Source: Pseudomonas sp. GV085
GTDB taxonomy: Bacteria > Pseudomonadota > Gammaproteobacteria > Pseudomonadales > Pseudomonadaceae
NCBI RefSeq assembly: GCF_003050925.1
Contig: NZ_QAOV01000018.1
Span: 44,313-108,312 of the forward strand
DNA length: 64,000 bases
Reading direction: 5' to 3'
Both the position numbers and the translations under genes were made by a program. Below the pieces are notes generated by a model that was not told the origin of the DNA, made no database searches, and saw only the letters and a list, made by a program, of their open reading frames with translations. Positions 1-8,514 of the stretch are shown here, piece by piece; position 1 is the stretch's first letter; each line of letters begins with the position of its first letter.

Positions 1-644
1 TGGGTCACGCAGAGCATGGTCATACCGCTGCCGGCCAGGTTAACCATCACATCCAACACTTCGCTGACCATCTCCGGGTCGAGCGCCGAAGTGGGTTCGT
101 CGAACAGCATGATTTTGGGTTCCATGCACAACGCCCGGGCGATGGCCACGCGCTGTTGCTGGCCTCCCGAGAGCTGGCTGGGGTACTTGCTGGCCTGGCT
201 GGCGATACCGACTTTTTGCAGGAAGTGCCGGGCCAGTTCCTCGGCCTTCTTGCGGCTCATACCGCGCACCGAAATCGGGGCCAGGGTGCAGTTATCGAGC
301 ACGCTCATGTGCGGGAACAGATTGAAATGCTGGAACACCATGCCAATTTCACTGCGGACCTTGGCGGCCTCGCGGCTGGTCTGGGCCAAGTCGGTGTCGT
401 TGACCAGAATGCGGCCTTTTTCGGCGATTTCCAGGCGGTTGATGCAGCGGATCAGCGTCGATTTTCCGGAGCCGGAAGGCCCACAGAGCACAATGCGCTC
501 GCCTTCGCGCACTTTCAGATCGATGTTGTGCAGCACATGGAAGGCGCCATAGAACTTATTCAGGCCGGCGATATCAACCACCACCTTACGGGTGTCCGGG
601 CTTGCGGCGAGCGGAGTGTCTACAAGGGCAGAGAGGGCGTGCAT
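1..644 (-). CDS. Amino-acid ABC transporter ATP-binding protein (3' end outside window)
   Basis: Cytoplasmic ATPase that would power polar amino-acid uptake with the two permeases and binding protein encoded upstream. About 214 residues are visible from the ATG at 644. They contain Walker A GPSGSGKST (about 55-63), a Q-loop in MVFQHFNLFPHM, the ABC signature LSGGQQQR and Walker B IMLFDEPTSALDP. These are typical of the GlnQ/HisP family, normally about 245-260 residues, so roughly 30-45 residues are missing past the window edge. The first 18 residues are a little longer than usual. It starts 17 bp after the stop of the FAD oxidoreductase and is the last visible gene of a minus-strand operon. 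The family is certain; the transported amino acid is not. Confidence 0.93.
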   Translation of the reverse strand, partial: MHALSALVDTPLAASPDTRKVVVDIAGLNKFYGAFHVLHNIDLKVREGERIVLCGPSGSGKSTLIRCINRLEIAEKGRILVNDTDLAQTSREAAKVRSEIGMVFQHFNLFPHMSVLDNCTLAPISVRGMSRKKAEELARHFLQKVGIASQASKYPSQLSGGQQQRVAIARALCMEPKIMLFDEPTSALDPEMVSEVLDVMVNLAGSGMTMLCVT

Positions 645-661
645 GGTCTTGTCTCCGGCAA

Positions 662-1903
662 TCAGTGAAAGCGCTCGGCGCTGTACGGGGCAGGGTTGGT
701 AAAGGGGGTGGCACCGGTCATCAACTCGGCCAGCAGACGGCCGCAGACCGGGCCGAGGGTCAGGCCGTGGTGGGCATGCCCGAAGTTGAACCACAGACCT
801 TTGTGTCGTGGCGCCGGGCCGATCACCGGGCACATGTCCGGCAAGCATGGACGGCGTCCCAGCCAAGGCTCGGCATCCAGGCGTTCGCCCAGCGGATAGA
901 AGGCGCGCGCCAGCTCTTCACAGCGACGTAGCTGGATTTCGTTGACCGGGTCCTGGCTGTCGGCGAACTCGATTCCGGTGGTCAGGCGAATGCCGCCGAC
1001 CATGGGTGCCAGGACATAACCGCCCACCGGGTCAAGCAGCGGTTGTTGCAAGCGCGTGCCAGGCAGGGCGGCATAGTGCATGTGATAACCGCGCTTGATC
1101 GCCAGTGGAATGTCATACCCCAGTGGCTCGAAAATGCCCCGGGCTTGCGGGCCGAGGGCGACCACGGCTTCGTCTGCGATCACCAGGCCCTGTTCGCTCT
1201 GCACTTCCCATTTACCCACGCGCTGGCGCAAGGACAGGGCGTCACCAAGGACGAACACGCCGCCGCGTTTGACGAACAGTTCGGCATAACCGCGTGTCAG
1301 GCCGCCGGGGTCGCTAACGGTCTTGGGGTCCAGCCAGTGAATGCCGCCGACCACGCAGCTGTGCATGCCCGGTTGATGGGCATGCATCTGGTCGCGGTCG
1401 AGCACTTCGTAATTCAGGCCATAGTCCATGAGTGCAGCAGCGTCGCGTTGGGCCTTGGCAAACGCCGGTGGAGAATTGTAGGCCTCGACCCAGCCACTGG
1501 CCTGGATCAAGTGATCCATGCCGGCCGGTGCACAGAGCAGGTCGTGTTCGCTGACGCAGCGCTCCACCAACGGCAGCATGGCCTGGGTTGCGGCGGCCAA
1601 GCCCTTGGTCCCGGAGTGCCGCCAGTACTGCAGTAGCCATGGAATGGCTTTGGGCAGGTACTTCAGACTGTAGCGCACGTCCGATTGCTGGTTGCCCGCG
1701 TAGCGCAACAGGCTCGACAACTGGCGCGGGAACGCGTAGGGAATTACGCTGGCGCGCTCGATCAGCCCGGCATTGCCGTGGCTGGTGCCGTTACCCGGCT
1801 GCTGGCGGTCGATGAGCACGACCTTACGGCCACGGGCCTGTAACTGGAGTGCGGTACTGACGCCGACAATCCCTGCGCCCAGAACGATGGTTTCGCAATG
1901 CAT
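662..1903 (-). CDS. D-amino-acid dehydrogenase-like FAD-dependent oxidoreductase
   Basis: A 413-residue flavoprotein of the DAO/DadA family. It opens with the Rossmann dinucleotide motif VLGAGIVGVSTALQL and a FAD-contacting segment SHGNAGLIE. It ends with a second FAD motif around GLWFNFGHAHHGLTLGP, as in D-amino-acid dehydrogenases that pass electrons to quinone. The length matches DadA (about 430). It lies inside an ABC amino-acid uptake operon, 49 bp after the second permease and just before the ATPase, so the oxidised substrate is probably the imported compound: a D-amino acid, an N-substituted amino acid or an opine. No dadX racemase or second opine-oxidase subunit is present, so it is probably not the housekeeping dadAX locus. 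Substrate inferred only. Confidence 0.85.
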   Translation of the reverse strand: MHCETIVLGAGIVGVSTALQLQARGRKVVLIDRQQPGNGTSHGNAGLIERASVIPYAFPRQLSSLLRYAGNQQSDVRYSLKYLPKAIPWLLQYWRHSGTKGLAAATQAMLPLVERCVSEHDLLCAPAGMDHLIQASGWVEAYNSPPAFAKAQRDAAALMDYGLNYEVLDRDQMHAHQPGMHSCVVGGIHWLDPKTVSDPGGLTRGYAELFVKRGGVFVLGDALSLRQRVGKWEVQSEQGLVIADEAVVALGPQARGIFEPLGYDIPLAIKRGYHMHYAALPGTRLQQPLLDPVGGYVLAPMVGGIRLTTGIEFADSQDPVNEIQLRRCEELARAFYPLGERLDAEPWLGRRPCLPDMCPVIGPAPRHKGLWFNFGHAHHGLTLGPVCGRLLAELMTGATPFTNPAPYSAERFH

Positions 1904-1952
1904 GGTATTTCCCTGATGCAGGGGCGCGCACGGCAGCCCGAAACAATTTGGT

Positions 1953-2663
1953 TTACTGCAGGTGACGGCCGAGGCGGCCCTCGAGCGCTTTCAGGCTGCG
2001 CCGTACGACTTCCACAATCAGCAGATAGAGCACGGCGGCCCAGAGGTAGATCTGGAAGTCGAAACTGCGCGAGAAGGCCAGCTTGGTCACGCCCATCAAG
2101 TCGTAGATGGTCACCAGCGAGGCAATGGCGCTGGCCTTGATCATCAGGATCAGTTCATTGCCCAGCGGGCCAATGGCGACCAGCAGCGATTGCGGCAGGA
2201 TGACTTTGCGAAAGGTGGTCCAGCGCGACAGGCTGAGGGCTTTCGAGGCCTCGCGCTGGCCTTGGGTCACGGCCAGGATGCTGCCGCGCAAAATCTCGGC
2301 CTGATAGGCCGCGGTGTTCAGCGTGAAGGCCAGCAGCGTGCAGAACCAGGCGTCACGGAAGAACCACCACAAACCCACGTCCTGCCAGAAGCCTTTGAAC
2401 GAACCCAGGCCGTAATAGAGCATGAACAGCTGTGCCAGCAGCGGCGAACCGCGGAAGAAATACACGTAGACGCTGGTAAAACGGCTGATAAAGCGGTTAC
2501 TCGACAACCGGCCCAGGGCGATCAGCAGACCGAGCAGGGCGCCAAGGGTGAAGGAAATGGCCACCAGCTTGGCAGTCACCAACAGACCTTCGATGAAACG
2601 GGGACCGTAACGCTCCAACAAGTCAGGGCTGAGGAACAGATTTTGCAATTCATCGAAGCTCAT
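1953..2663 (-). CDS. Amino-acid ABC transporter permease (HisM/GlnP family)
   Basis: Inner-membrane permease of 236 residues, with the HisMQ-type BPD transmembrane domain and about five hydrophobic helices. The EAA-like coupling loop reads EASKALSLSRWTTFRKVILPQ, near residue 150, and would contact the ATPase. I chose the ATG at 2663 because it follows the family start (MSFDELQNL...) and overlaps the previous permease by 4 bp (ATGA), a sign of translational coupling. The longer reading frame upstream lies inside the preceding gene. It works as a heterodimer with the permease at 2660-3379. Confidence 0.92.
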   Translation of the reverse strand: MSFDELQNLFLSPDLLERYGPRFIEGLLVTAKLVAISFTLGALLGLLIALGRLSSNRFISRFTSVYVYFFRGSPLLAQLFMLYYGLGSFKGFWQDVGLWWFFRDAWFCTLLAFTLNTAAYQAEILRGSILAVTQGQREASKALSLSRWTTFRKVILPQSLLVAIGPLGNELILMIKASAIASLVTIYDLMGVTKLAFSRSFDFQIYLWAAVLYLLIVEVVRRSLKALEGRLGRHLQ

Positions 2664-3379
2664 GGGCGAACGCTCCGTTGATGGCGGCTGAAATGCTGCT
2701 CGAGGAACTGGAACAGACGGCCGGAAATGGCCGAGAAAAACAGGTAGCCAAAGCACGCCACGGTGTAGAACAGCATCGGTTCCTTGGTGACGCTGACCGC
2801 CAGGTTGGTCTGGCGCATCAGGTCGACCAGGGAGATGGTCGACACCAGCGAGGTGTCCTTGAGCAGTGACAGCCAGTTATTCGACAGGCCCGGCAAAGCA
2901 ATGCGCACCAATTGCGGCAGTACCACCTTGGTAAAGGTTGTGCGTCGGGATAGGCCAAGGGCGGCTGCAGCTTCGAACTGGCCCTTGGCCACGGTTTTGA
3001 AGGCGCCCAGCCAGATCTGGCTGGAGAACGCGGCGAACACCAGACTGAAGGCGATCATCGCGGCGACGAAGGGGCTGATCGCGACTTCGGCCTCGTAGCC
3101 CATCGCGGCCAACAGTTTCTGCGCACCGATCTGGCAGCCGTAATAGATTATAAGCAGGGTCAGCAGCTCGGGCAGTCCGCGGAACACGGTGGCAAACACC
3201 GTGCTCATGGCCCGCGGCCAGCGACGTCGGGAGCGGGCGGCCAAAGCCAGGCCCAGACCCAGCGGCAGGCCAATCGGCAGGCAGCTCAGGGCCAGGACAA
3301 TGGTCACCAGAGCGCCGGCCAGCAAGGCTGAACCCCAGCCGCCGCTGGCGAAGGATAGCAATGACAGGTTTTCGAACAT
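2660..3379 (-). CDS. Amino-acid ABC transporter permease (HisQ family)
   Basis: Inner-membrane permease of 239 residues and partner of the next gene. The coupling loop EAAAALGLSRRTTFTKVVLPQ matches the EAA motif of polar amino-acid permeases. Helices are visible from about residue 15 onward, with SALLAGALVTIVLALSCLPI first. The start at 3379 (MFENLSLLSF...) has a reasonable purine-rich stretch upstream (GAGGGTTCGAGC). The longer frame would begin inside the hairpin region between this gene and the binding protein. It overlaps the second permease by 4 bp. Annotated as HisQ-like only by order in the operon. Confidence 0.91.
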   Translation of the reverse strand: MFENLSLLSFASGGWGSALLAGALVTIVLALSCLPIGLPLGLGLALAARSRRRWPRAMSTVFATVFRGLPELLTLLIIYYGCQIGAQKLLAAMGYEAEVAISPFVAAMIAFSLVFAAFSSQIWLGAFKTVAKGQFEAAAALGLSRRTTFTKVVLPQLVRIALPGLSNNWLSLLKDTSLVSTISLVDLMRQTNLAVSVTKEPMLFYTVACFGYLFFSAISGRLFQFLEQHFSRHQRSVRP

Positions 3380-3418
3380 GCTCGAACCCTCTCGGTAAAT
3401 TAATCTCGCACGCCCTCG

Positions 3419-3482
3419 CCGCACCCGTGTGCGGGTGCGGTGCAGCATGTCGGCAAGTAACGACCCTCAGACGCGCCTGAGG
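3419..3482 (-). promoter_or_regulatory. Two stem-loops between binding-protein and permease genes
   Basis: Two perfect inverted repeats lie in the 113-bp gap after the binding-protein gene: CCGCACCCG-TGTG-CGGGTGCGG (3419-3440, 9-bp stem) and CCTCAG-ACGCGC-CTGAGG (3465-3482). Neither is followed by a T run, so they are not classic terminators. In ABC operons such loops after the binding-protein gene commonly protect its mRNA 3' end, so that the binding protein is made in excess over the permeases. That role is an inference here. Confidence 0.6.
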
Positions 3483-3492
3483 ACTCGGGGGA

Positions 3493-4248
3493 TCAATAGA
3501 TATCGAAGGCGAAGTAGCGACTGGAGATCTTCTTATAGGTGCCGTCGGCGACGATTTCATCCAGCGCCTTGTTGAAGCGCTCGCGCAGGGCATCGTCACC
3601 CTTGCGCACCGCGATGGACGCATCCGCGGTGGTGCCGTTGACGTCGCCGATGATCTTGCAGCAGTCCTTGCCAGCGCTGTCGACCCAGGCCAGCAGCGGG
3701 AATTTGTCGGCAATCACCCCGTCGATCCGGCCAGTCGCCAAGTCGCTGTTGGCTTCATCGAGGGTAGGGTAGAGCTTCACGTCGGCACCGGCCGGGCCGT
3801 AATGATCTTCGGCATAGATCGCCTGGGTCGAGGATGACTGGGCACCGACCGTGCGGCCCTTGAAGTCGGTCTGGGCGTCGGTGATGTTCGAGTCCTTGGA
3901 TACCGCCACGGACAGGGGGGTACGGTAGTAGTGCCGGGTGAAATCGATTTTCTGCTTGCGCTCATCGGTGGCGATCATCGAAGCCACGACCGCATCGTAT
4001 TTCTTCGCCATTAGCGCCGGGATAATCCCTTCCCAGTCCTGGGCGACGATGCTGCATTGCACGTTCATGCGTTCGCACAGCGCGTTGGCGATATCCACAT
4101 CGAAACCGTGCAGCTTGTTGTCCGAGTCAACGTAGTTGAACGGCGGGTAAGCGCCTTCGGTAGCAATCTTCAGTACTTCAGCCTGCGCGCTGGTGGCCCC
4201 GGCCAGGACCATTGCGCATACACCGGCAAAGCGAATGACGTGTTTCAT
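3493..4248 (-). CDS. Periplasmic amino-acid-binding protein (SBP family 3)
   Basis: A 251-residue secreted binding protein. A Sec signal peptide covers residues 1-23, with cleavage after SAQA. The mature part starts LKIATEGAYPPFNYVD and carries the family-3 signature GFDVDIANALCERM. The C-terminal part (EIVADGTYKKISSRYFAFDIY) resembles lysine/arginine/ornithine-binding proteins (ArgT/HisJ/AotJ), including the RTVGAQSSSTQAIY region. It would deliver substrate to the permease pair downstream. It starts 13 bp after the stop of the RpiR-type regulator, so both are probably on one transcript. A basic amino acid or an opine derived from one is the likeliest ligand, but this is inferred from resemblance. 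Confidence 0.92.
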   Translation of the reverse strand: MKHVIRFAGVCAMVLAGATSAQAEVLKIATEGAYPPFNYVDSDNKLHGFDVDIANALCERMNVQCSIVAQDWEGIIPALMAKKYDAVVASMIATDERKQKIDFTRHYYRTPLSVAVSKDSNITDAQTDFKGRTVGAQSSSTQAIYAEDHYGPAGADVKLYPTLDEANSDLATGRIDGVIADKFPLLAWVDSAGKDCCKIIGDVNGTTADASIAVRKGDDALRERFNKALDEIVADGTYKKISSRYFAFDIY

Positions 4249-4261
4249 CCAGCACCTCGTT

Positions 4262-5137
4262 TTATTGTTTTAAGTTTGGTGACGATGTGTATCCAACGAA
4301 CTCGTTGTGTAAGGCCGCGATGGATTCAAGACGCTTTTCGACCTCGGGCCCCAGCTGTTTGCAGACGTCGTTGACCAGCAGGTGGACCAGCGACAGCATC
4401 GCCGCTGTCGATTCCCAGAACAGGTTGAACTCGGTGGGCACGCGGAACACTTCATCGGCATTCTGTTCGGCCCAGTCGCAAAAGGTGTCGGTGATCAGCG
4501 TCACAGGGATTCCGGCATCGCGGGCCTTGCGGCACAGGGTCAGGGCGTGGCGGGAATAGCGGCGGGCTTCGAACACCACCAGCGCACTGTCTTCGGGGGC
4601 ACTGAGCAACACGTCGGCGTAATGCCCGGCGGCACCGTCGACCCAGTGTGTGTCATCGCGCAGGTACTGCAACAGATGCACCATGGATGCTGCGATGCCA
4701 CGCTCTGTCTGGAACCCGGCGACGAACACCTTGCGCCGGGTGGCCAGGCGCTGGCTGACGTTGTGCCAGGTAGGGGTGAGGCTATATTCGTAAACCTTGA
4801 CCAGGGCCGCGACTTCCAACTCGAAGCTGCGCGGCAGGCCTTGCGGGCCCTGGCTGGCTTGATGGCGAAACTCCTGCAAGCGATCGCCCACCAGCCATGG
4901 GCCATCGCCCAGGTCGACCTTGAGGTCGTTTTTCAGGTCTTTGAAGTGGCTATATCCGAGGGAGCGACAGAAGCGCCCCACACTGGATTCACTGACGTTC
5001 AATTTCGCGGCAATATCAGCCGCAGTCTGGAACGGCAGTTCATAGAGGTTGGCCAGCATATAGTTAGCAATCACCCGGCCTGAGGCGGCGGCGGTTGAAA
5101 GACTGCTTTCAAGGCGTTGTTTGATGGGCTGGCTCAA
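4262..5137 (-). CDS. MurR/RpiR-family transcriptional regulator
   Basis: A 291-residue regulator. The N-terminal HTH_6 domain (about residues 1-77) includes QTAADIAAKLNVSESSVGRFCRSLGY. A C-terminal SIS domain (about 130-270) includes VFVAGFQTERGIAASMVHLLQYL and ALVVFEARRYSRHALTLCRKARDAG. SIS domains usually bind phosphosugars, but several RpiR-type proteins control amino-acid transport and catabolism. It is the first gene of the operon and probably controls it together with itself. Two palindromes at 5171-5188 and 5206-5221, 34-84 bp upstream of its start, are good operator candidates. Confidence 0.9.
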   Translation of the reverse strand: MSQPIKQRLESSLSTAAASGRVIANYMLANLYELPFQTAADIAAKLNVSESSVGRFCRSLGYSHFKDLKNDLKVDLGDGPWLVGDRLQEFRHQASQGPQGLPRSFELEVAALVKVYEYSLTPTWHNVSQRLATRRKVFVAGFQTERGIAASMVHLLQYLRDDTHWVDGAAGHYADVLLSAPEDSALVVFEARRYSRHALTLCRKARDAGIPVTLITDTFCDWAEQNADEVFRVPTEFNLFWESTAAMLSLVHLLVNDVCKQLGPEVEKRLESIAALHNEFVGYTSSPNLKQ

Positions 5138-5170
5138 GGCTGCTTCCTGTTGTTTTTCAGCGCTTACGAA

Positions 5171-5221
5171 AGAAAATGCGTGTTTTCTGGCATAAAGTCA
5201 ACACATGACAGATAACTGTCA
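5171..5221 (-). promoter_or_regulatory. Candidate operator/promoter of the RpiR-ABC operon
   Basis: There are two perfect inverted repeats in front of the RpiR-type gene: AGAAAA-TGCGTG-TTTTCT (5171-5188) and TGACAGATAACTGTCA (5206-5221). A TTGACT hexamer on the minus strand (5196-5201) could be a -35 box. The matching -10 (CATTTT, 5173-5178) is poor and falls within the first palindrome. Binding there would block RNA polymerase, consistent with autoregulation by the RpiR protein. Nothing else is evident in the 5222-5330 gap. Confidence 0.5.
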
Positions 5222-5330
5222 CTGCCGATGATCGTCACTCTGGTACGCAGCATCGACAACTCGGTTGGAGGTTCAGGATGTCCCAGGCAAAGCTCGACCA
5301 TTGAATTTATGAAGGCGGCAAAGCACCGTA

Positions 5331-6272
5331 TCAGGACGCAGTAAAGGTATTTTTCATCGGCCAGCGCATTTCCAGATGCTCAGTCAAATAATCCATAAAA
5401 GCTTTGACCTTGGGTGTGATAGCGGCGCGTTCCTGGACGCATACATAAATATCGAGCGGTTCAGCATAGGCATAAGTTGAAGCGTGGCGATGTTCAAATA
5501 GAGGAATGAGTTGGCCACTTTCGATATAGGGCGCCGCCACGAACTCTGCCAATCGGGTTATTCCCGCGCCGCGGATGGCCATTTGGGCTAGAGCGTCAAT
5601 ATCGTCGCTGATTGCGGTCGCATTGAGAGTAGCGTCGTAACGTTGCCCATCCCGGATAAAACCCCAACGTAGAATGCGTCCGTCTAGCGGGTAGCGAAAT
5701 GCTAGACAGGCATGGTGTTGGAGTTCTTCAGGGGCGTGTGGCCAGCCGACTCGTTCCAAATAGGTGGGCGACGCGCAGATGATAAAAGGGATTGAAACGA
5801 TCTTGCGAGCGACGATCCCCTCTTCCAGTTGTGGTTTGATCCGAAGGCTCAGATCAATGCCTTCTTGAATATGATTGATTTTGCGATCTGTGGTTGAGAG
5901 TTCAAGTGTCAGGCGTGGGTAACGTGCAGCGAAGCCGGCGATTAGTGATGCCAACACATGCCGCCCGAAAGCGGAGGTAGAAGCGATGCACAGTCGCCCT
6001 TGCAGATGAGTCTGCGCGCTGGTGATCGCGCTTTGCGCCGATTCGAGATCACGCGCTATGCGTTTCACTTTTTCGTAGTACACCACGCCGCTTTCGGTTA
6101 ACGCCATGCTGCGAGTGGTGCGCTGGAGAAGGCGCGTGCCCAGGTGGGTTTCCAAGCGATTTATGGTCTGGCTAACGGCTGCCGCACTGACGCCCAGGGT
6201 TTTGGCCGCGCCCACGATGGAGCCCGCTTCAACCACTTTGATAAAGCTGGCAATCGCCCCTAACAGGTTCAT
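5331..6272 (-). CDS. LysR-family transcriptional regulator
   Basis: A 313-residue LysR protein. It has an N-terminal winged HTH (GSIVGAAKTLGVSAAAVSQTINRLETHLGTRLLQRTTR, about residues 17-54) and a periplasmic-binding-like effector domain from about residue 90. It resembles the CrgA/DsdC-like branch often written as PBP2_CrgA. It is divergent from the small DUF2798 membrane gene 131 bp away, a pairing that points to that gene as target. The start ATG (6272) fits the usual MNLLGAIASF opening. The effector is unknown. Confidence 0.92.
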   Translation of the reverse strand: MNLLGAIASFIKVVEAGSIVGAAKTLGVSAAAVSQTINRLETHLGTRLLQRTTRSMALTESGVVYYEKVKRIARDLESAQSAITSAQTHLQGRLCIASTSAFGRHVLASLIAGFAARYPRLTLELSTTDRKINHIQEGIDLSLRIKPQLEEGIVARKIVSIPFIICASPTYLERVGWPHAPEELQHHACLAFRYPLDGRILRWGFIRDGQRYDATLNATAISDDIDALAQMAIRGAGITRLAEFVAAPYIESGQLIPLFEHRHASTYAYAEPLDIYVCVQERAAITPKVKAFMDYLTEHLEMRWPMKNTFTAS

Positions 6273-6403
6273 CTTTGGCCCAGCGAGAAGAGTTATTCAT
6301 AAGATTTTCTTTATAAAGCAACCACTGCTAGCCGTCTAGTTGCTGATTTTTGATCTTGCTATGGTGTTCATCCCCTATCAATCGAAGATCAAAAAGGTCT
6401 GAT

Positions 6404-6679
6404 ATGAATCCAAAAACATCCTCTAAAACTCTATTTTTCAACCAGCGTAAGCTCTCGGCTCGCGCTACTCCTTATGTTTTCGCACTGTATATGGCCACAA
6501 TCATGGCGCTCTTGATGTCACTCGTGATCACTGCGGCAAATTCCGGAATTGAGATTGATTATCTAAGTAATGCGCTGCACGCCTATAAATTGGCCATGCC
6601 AGTGGCATTCCTGTGCATACTCGTCGTTCGTCCCATTGTGCTTAAACTGGTGTCTTTGACTGTACACCCCCATCATTAA
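6404..6679 (+). CDS. DUF2798 small inner-membrane protein
   Basis: A 91-residue protein with two hydrophobic helices (about residues 23-45 and 62-82): YVFALYMATIMALLMSLVIT and LAMPVAFLCILVVRPIVLKL. The ASNxG-like and RPIV segments match the DUF2798 family, whose biochemical role is unknown. I took the ATG at 6404 as the start, since the extra 18 residues of the longer frame lack conservation and overlap the promoter region. The divergent LysR gene probably controls it. Confidence 0.75.
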   Translation: MNPKTSSKTLFFNQRKLSARATPYVFALYMATIMALLMSLVITAANSGIEIDYLSNALHAYKLAMPVAFLCILVVRPIVLKLVSLTVHPHH

Positions 6680-6727
6680 GGGCGGCCGCTCAGCGGCCCG
6701 ATTGATGGGGCGTCGTGGACAACCCTG

Positions 6728-6771
6728 TTGGGTCGACTGTTGCCGGCCGTCAAAGGCCGGAGTCGACCCAA
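6728..6771. repeat. Long nested hairpin downstream of DUF2798 gene
   Basis: An 11-bp outer stem TTGGGTCGACT (6728-6738) pairs with AGTCGACCCAA (6761-6771). An inner stem CCGGCC/GGCCGG (6743-6748, 6755-6760) is separated by a GTTG bulge. The outer arms carry the TCGACCCA motif that ends the dispersed repeat B, so this may be two B ends head to head. It could also act as a transcript end for the DUF2798 gene, though there is no T run. Confidence 0.55.
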
Positions 6772-6889
6772 AACTGCTCTTGGACGCACACAGCCTGACT
6801 GATTCCTCGTAGAAGTTTTACGCAAAATTTACGGGGCCTTCAGGTTGGGCATCCGATACTGCGCGGTGCTAATTTGGAACACTATTGTT

Positions 6890-8344
6890 ATGTCTCTCGG
6901 AGCTATCCGGCTTATTGGCTTTATCCTGGGCATCTTTCTGATCACGCTGGCCGTAAGCATGGCAATTCCCATGATCACACTGGTGGCCTATGAGCGTAGC
7001 GACGATCTGTCGGCCTTTCTCTGGTCGAGTTTGATTACCTTCATCTGCGGCTTGTTGTTGATTGTGCGGGGGCGCCCGGATGCTGCCCAGCTTCGCCCCA
7101 GGGATATGTACCTGCTGACTACCGGTAGTTGGGTCGTTGTGTGCACTTTCGCCGCATTGCCAATGGTGTTCATCCGCCATATCAGCTACACCGATGCATT
7201 CTTTGAAACGATGTCTGGCATCACAACCACGGGCTCGACTGTACTCACCGGTTTGGATAGCTCATCCCCTGGCCTATTGATATGGCGCTCCATGCTGCAT
7301 TGGTTGGGAGGCATCGGTTTTATCGGCATGGCTGTGGCGATCCTTCCACTGTTGCGAGTAGGCGGCATGCGTCTGTTCCAGACAGAGTCCTCAGACTGGT
7401 CGGAGAAAGTGACCCCGCGTTCCCATGTGGCAGCCAAGTACATTCTATTGTTCTATCTGGGGCTTACTGGCATCGGAGCCCTGGCGCTCTGGCTTGCCGG
7501 AATGACGTCATTTGAAGCGGTCAACCACGCAATGTCTTTGATCTCTACCGGGGGGTTCTCAACGTCGGACGCCTCACTTGGGCATTGGACGCAACCTGCG
7601 ATTCACTGGGTGGCAGTGGCCATCATGATTCTGGGCAGCCTGCCATTCACCTTGTACGTCGCGTCATTGCGGGGCGATCGGCGTGCACTGATCAAGGACC
7701 ACCAGGTACGCGGATTCATTGGATTCTTGCTCGTCACATCGCTGGTTGTGGGTACCTGGCTTTGTTTTCACAGCGATTACGGGTGGTGGGATGCGTTTCG
7801 TATCGTGGCAGTCAATGTGACCTCGGTGGTCACGACCACCGGAATTGCGGTTGGCGACTACACGTTATGGGGCAGCTTCGCTGTCTTGCTCTTTTTCTAT
7901 CTGACCTTTGTCGGTGGGTGTTCCGGCTCCACCGCAGGTGGTCTCAAAATCTTCCGTTTTCAGGTGGCTGCCGCGCTACTGGTAAGCAGTTTGAAGCAGT
8001 TGATCCATCCTCGAGCCGTGATTCAGAAGAATTACAACGGTCATCCCATTGACGAGGAGATCGTGCGCTCACTTTTGACCTTCTCGTTTTTCTTCACCAT
8101 CACCATTGCTGCCATCGCCCTGGGCCTGGCTCTCATTGGACTTGATTGGACAACAGCATTGAGCGGCGCAGCTACTGCGGTATGTAACGTCGGGCCAGGG
8201 CTTGGCACGATCATTGGGCCGGCCGGTAATTTCTCATCATTACCGGATGCAGCCAAATGGCTACTGACCGTTGGAATGCTTCTGGGAAGGCTCGAAATCC
8301 TGACTGTGTTGGTGCTCGTCACTCCGGTTTTCTGGAGATATTGA
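6890..8344 (+). CDS. trkH: TrkH-family potassium uptake channel subunit
   Basis: A 484-residue inner-membrane K+ translocating subunit. Four pore-loop/selectivity motifs can be read: TTTGSTVLTG, STGGFSTSD, TTTGIAVGD and CNVGPGLG, the four-repeat pattern of TrkH/TrkG/KtrB. The charged stretch after helix 4 (SDWSEKVTPRS) is TrkH-like. The length matches the family (about 483). I preferred the ATG at 6890, since the upstream TTG start adds 15 residues not seen in the family. It would pair with TrkA, a peripheral NAD-binding subunit not encoded here. Stand-alone trkH genes are normal in gamma-proteobacteria. Confidence 0.93.
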   Translation: MSLGAIRLIGFILGIFLITLAVSMAIPMITLVAYERSDDLSAFLWSSLITFICGLLLIVRGRPDAAQLRPRDMYLLTTGSWVVVCTFAALPMVFIRHISYTDAFFETMSGITTTGSTVLTGLDSSSPGLLIWRSMLHWLGGIGFIGMAVAILPLLRVGGMRLFQTESSDWSEKVTPRSHVAAKYILLFYLGLTGIGALALWLAGMTSFEAVNHAMSLISTGGFSTSDASLGHWTQPAIHWVAVAIMILGSLPFTLYVASLRGDRRALIKDHQVRGFIGFLLVTSLVVGTWLCFHSDYGWWDAFRIVAVNVTSVVTTTGIAVGDYTLWGSFAVLLFFYLTFVGGCSGSTAGGLKIFRFQVAAALLVSSLKQLIHPRAVIQKNYNGHPIDEEIVRSLLTFSFFFTITIAAIALGLALIGLDWTTALSGAATAVCNVGPGLGTIIGPAGNFSSLPDAAKWLLTVGMLLGRLEILTVLVLVTPVFWRY

Positions 8345-8464
8345 TCAACCTTGTCGGGGTCTGCATCTAAAGGGGCCATGGGGGGGACGAAAATAAAATT
8401 GTCGATACCCACCGAAGGGGCAGCGAGTACTTCCATGGAGAGATCAGTCGTCGTTTGGATTGCC

Positions 8465-8511
8465 GCTGTTGGCCGGTTTCTGCCTGTCGCGAAGGGTTGC
8501 AGTCGACTGTG
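8465..8511 (+). repeat. Degenerate copy of dispersed repeat B
   Basis: Reads CTGTTGGCCGGTTTCTGCCT then GTCGCGAAGGGTTGCAGTCG. It follows the repeat-B pattern (GGCTGCTTTTGGCCGATTTC, TGCCTGTCACGACC, GAAATCGACCCA) with substitutions. It abuts the 5' edge of the nitrilase remnant. Confidence 0.6.
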
Positions 8512-8514
8512 GAC

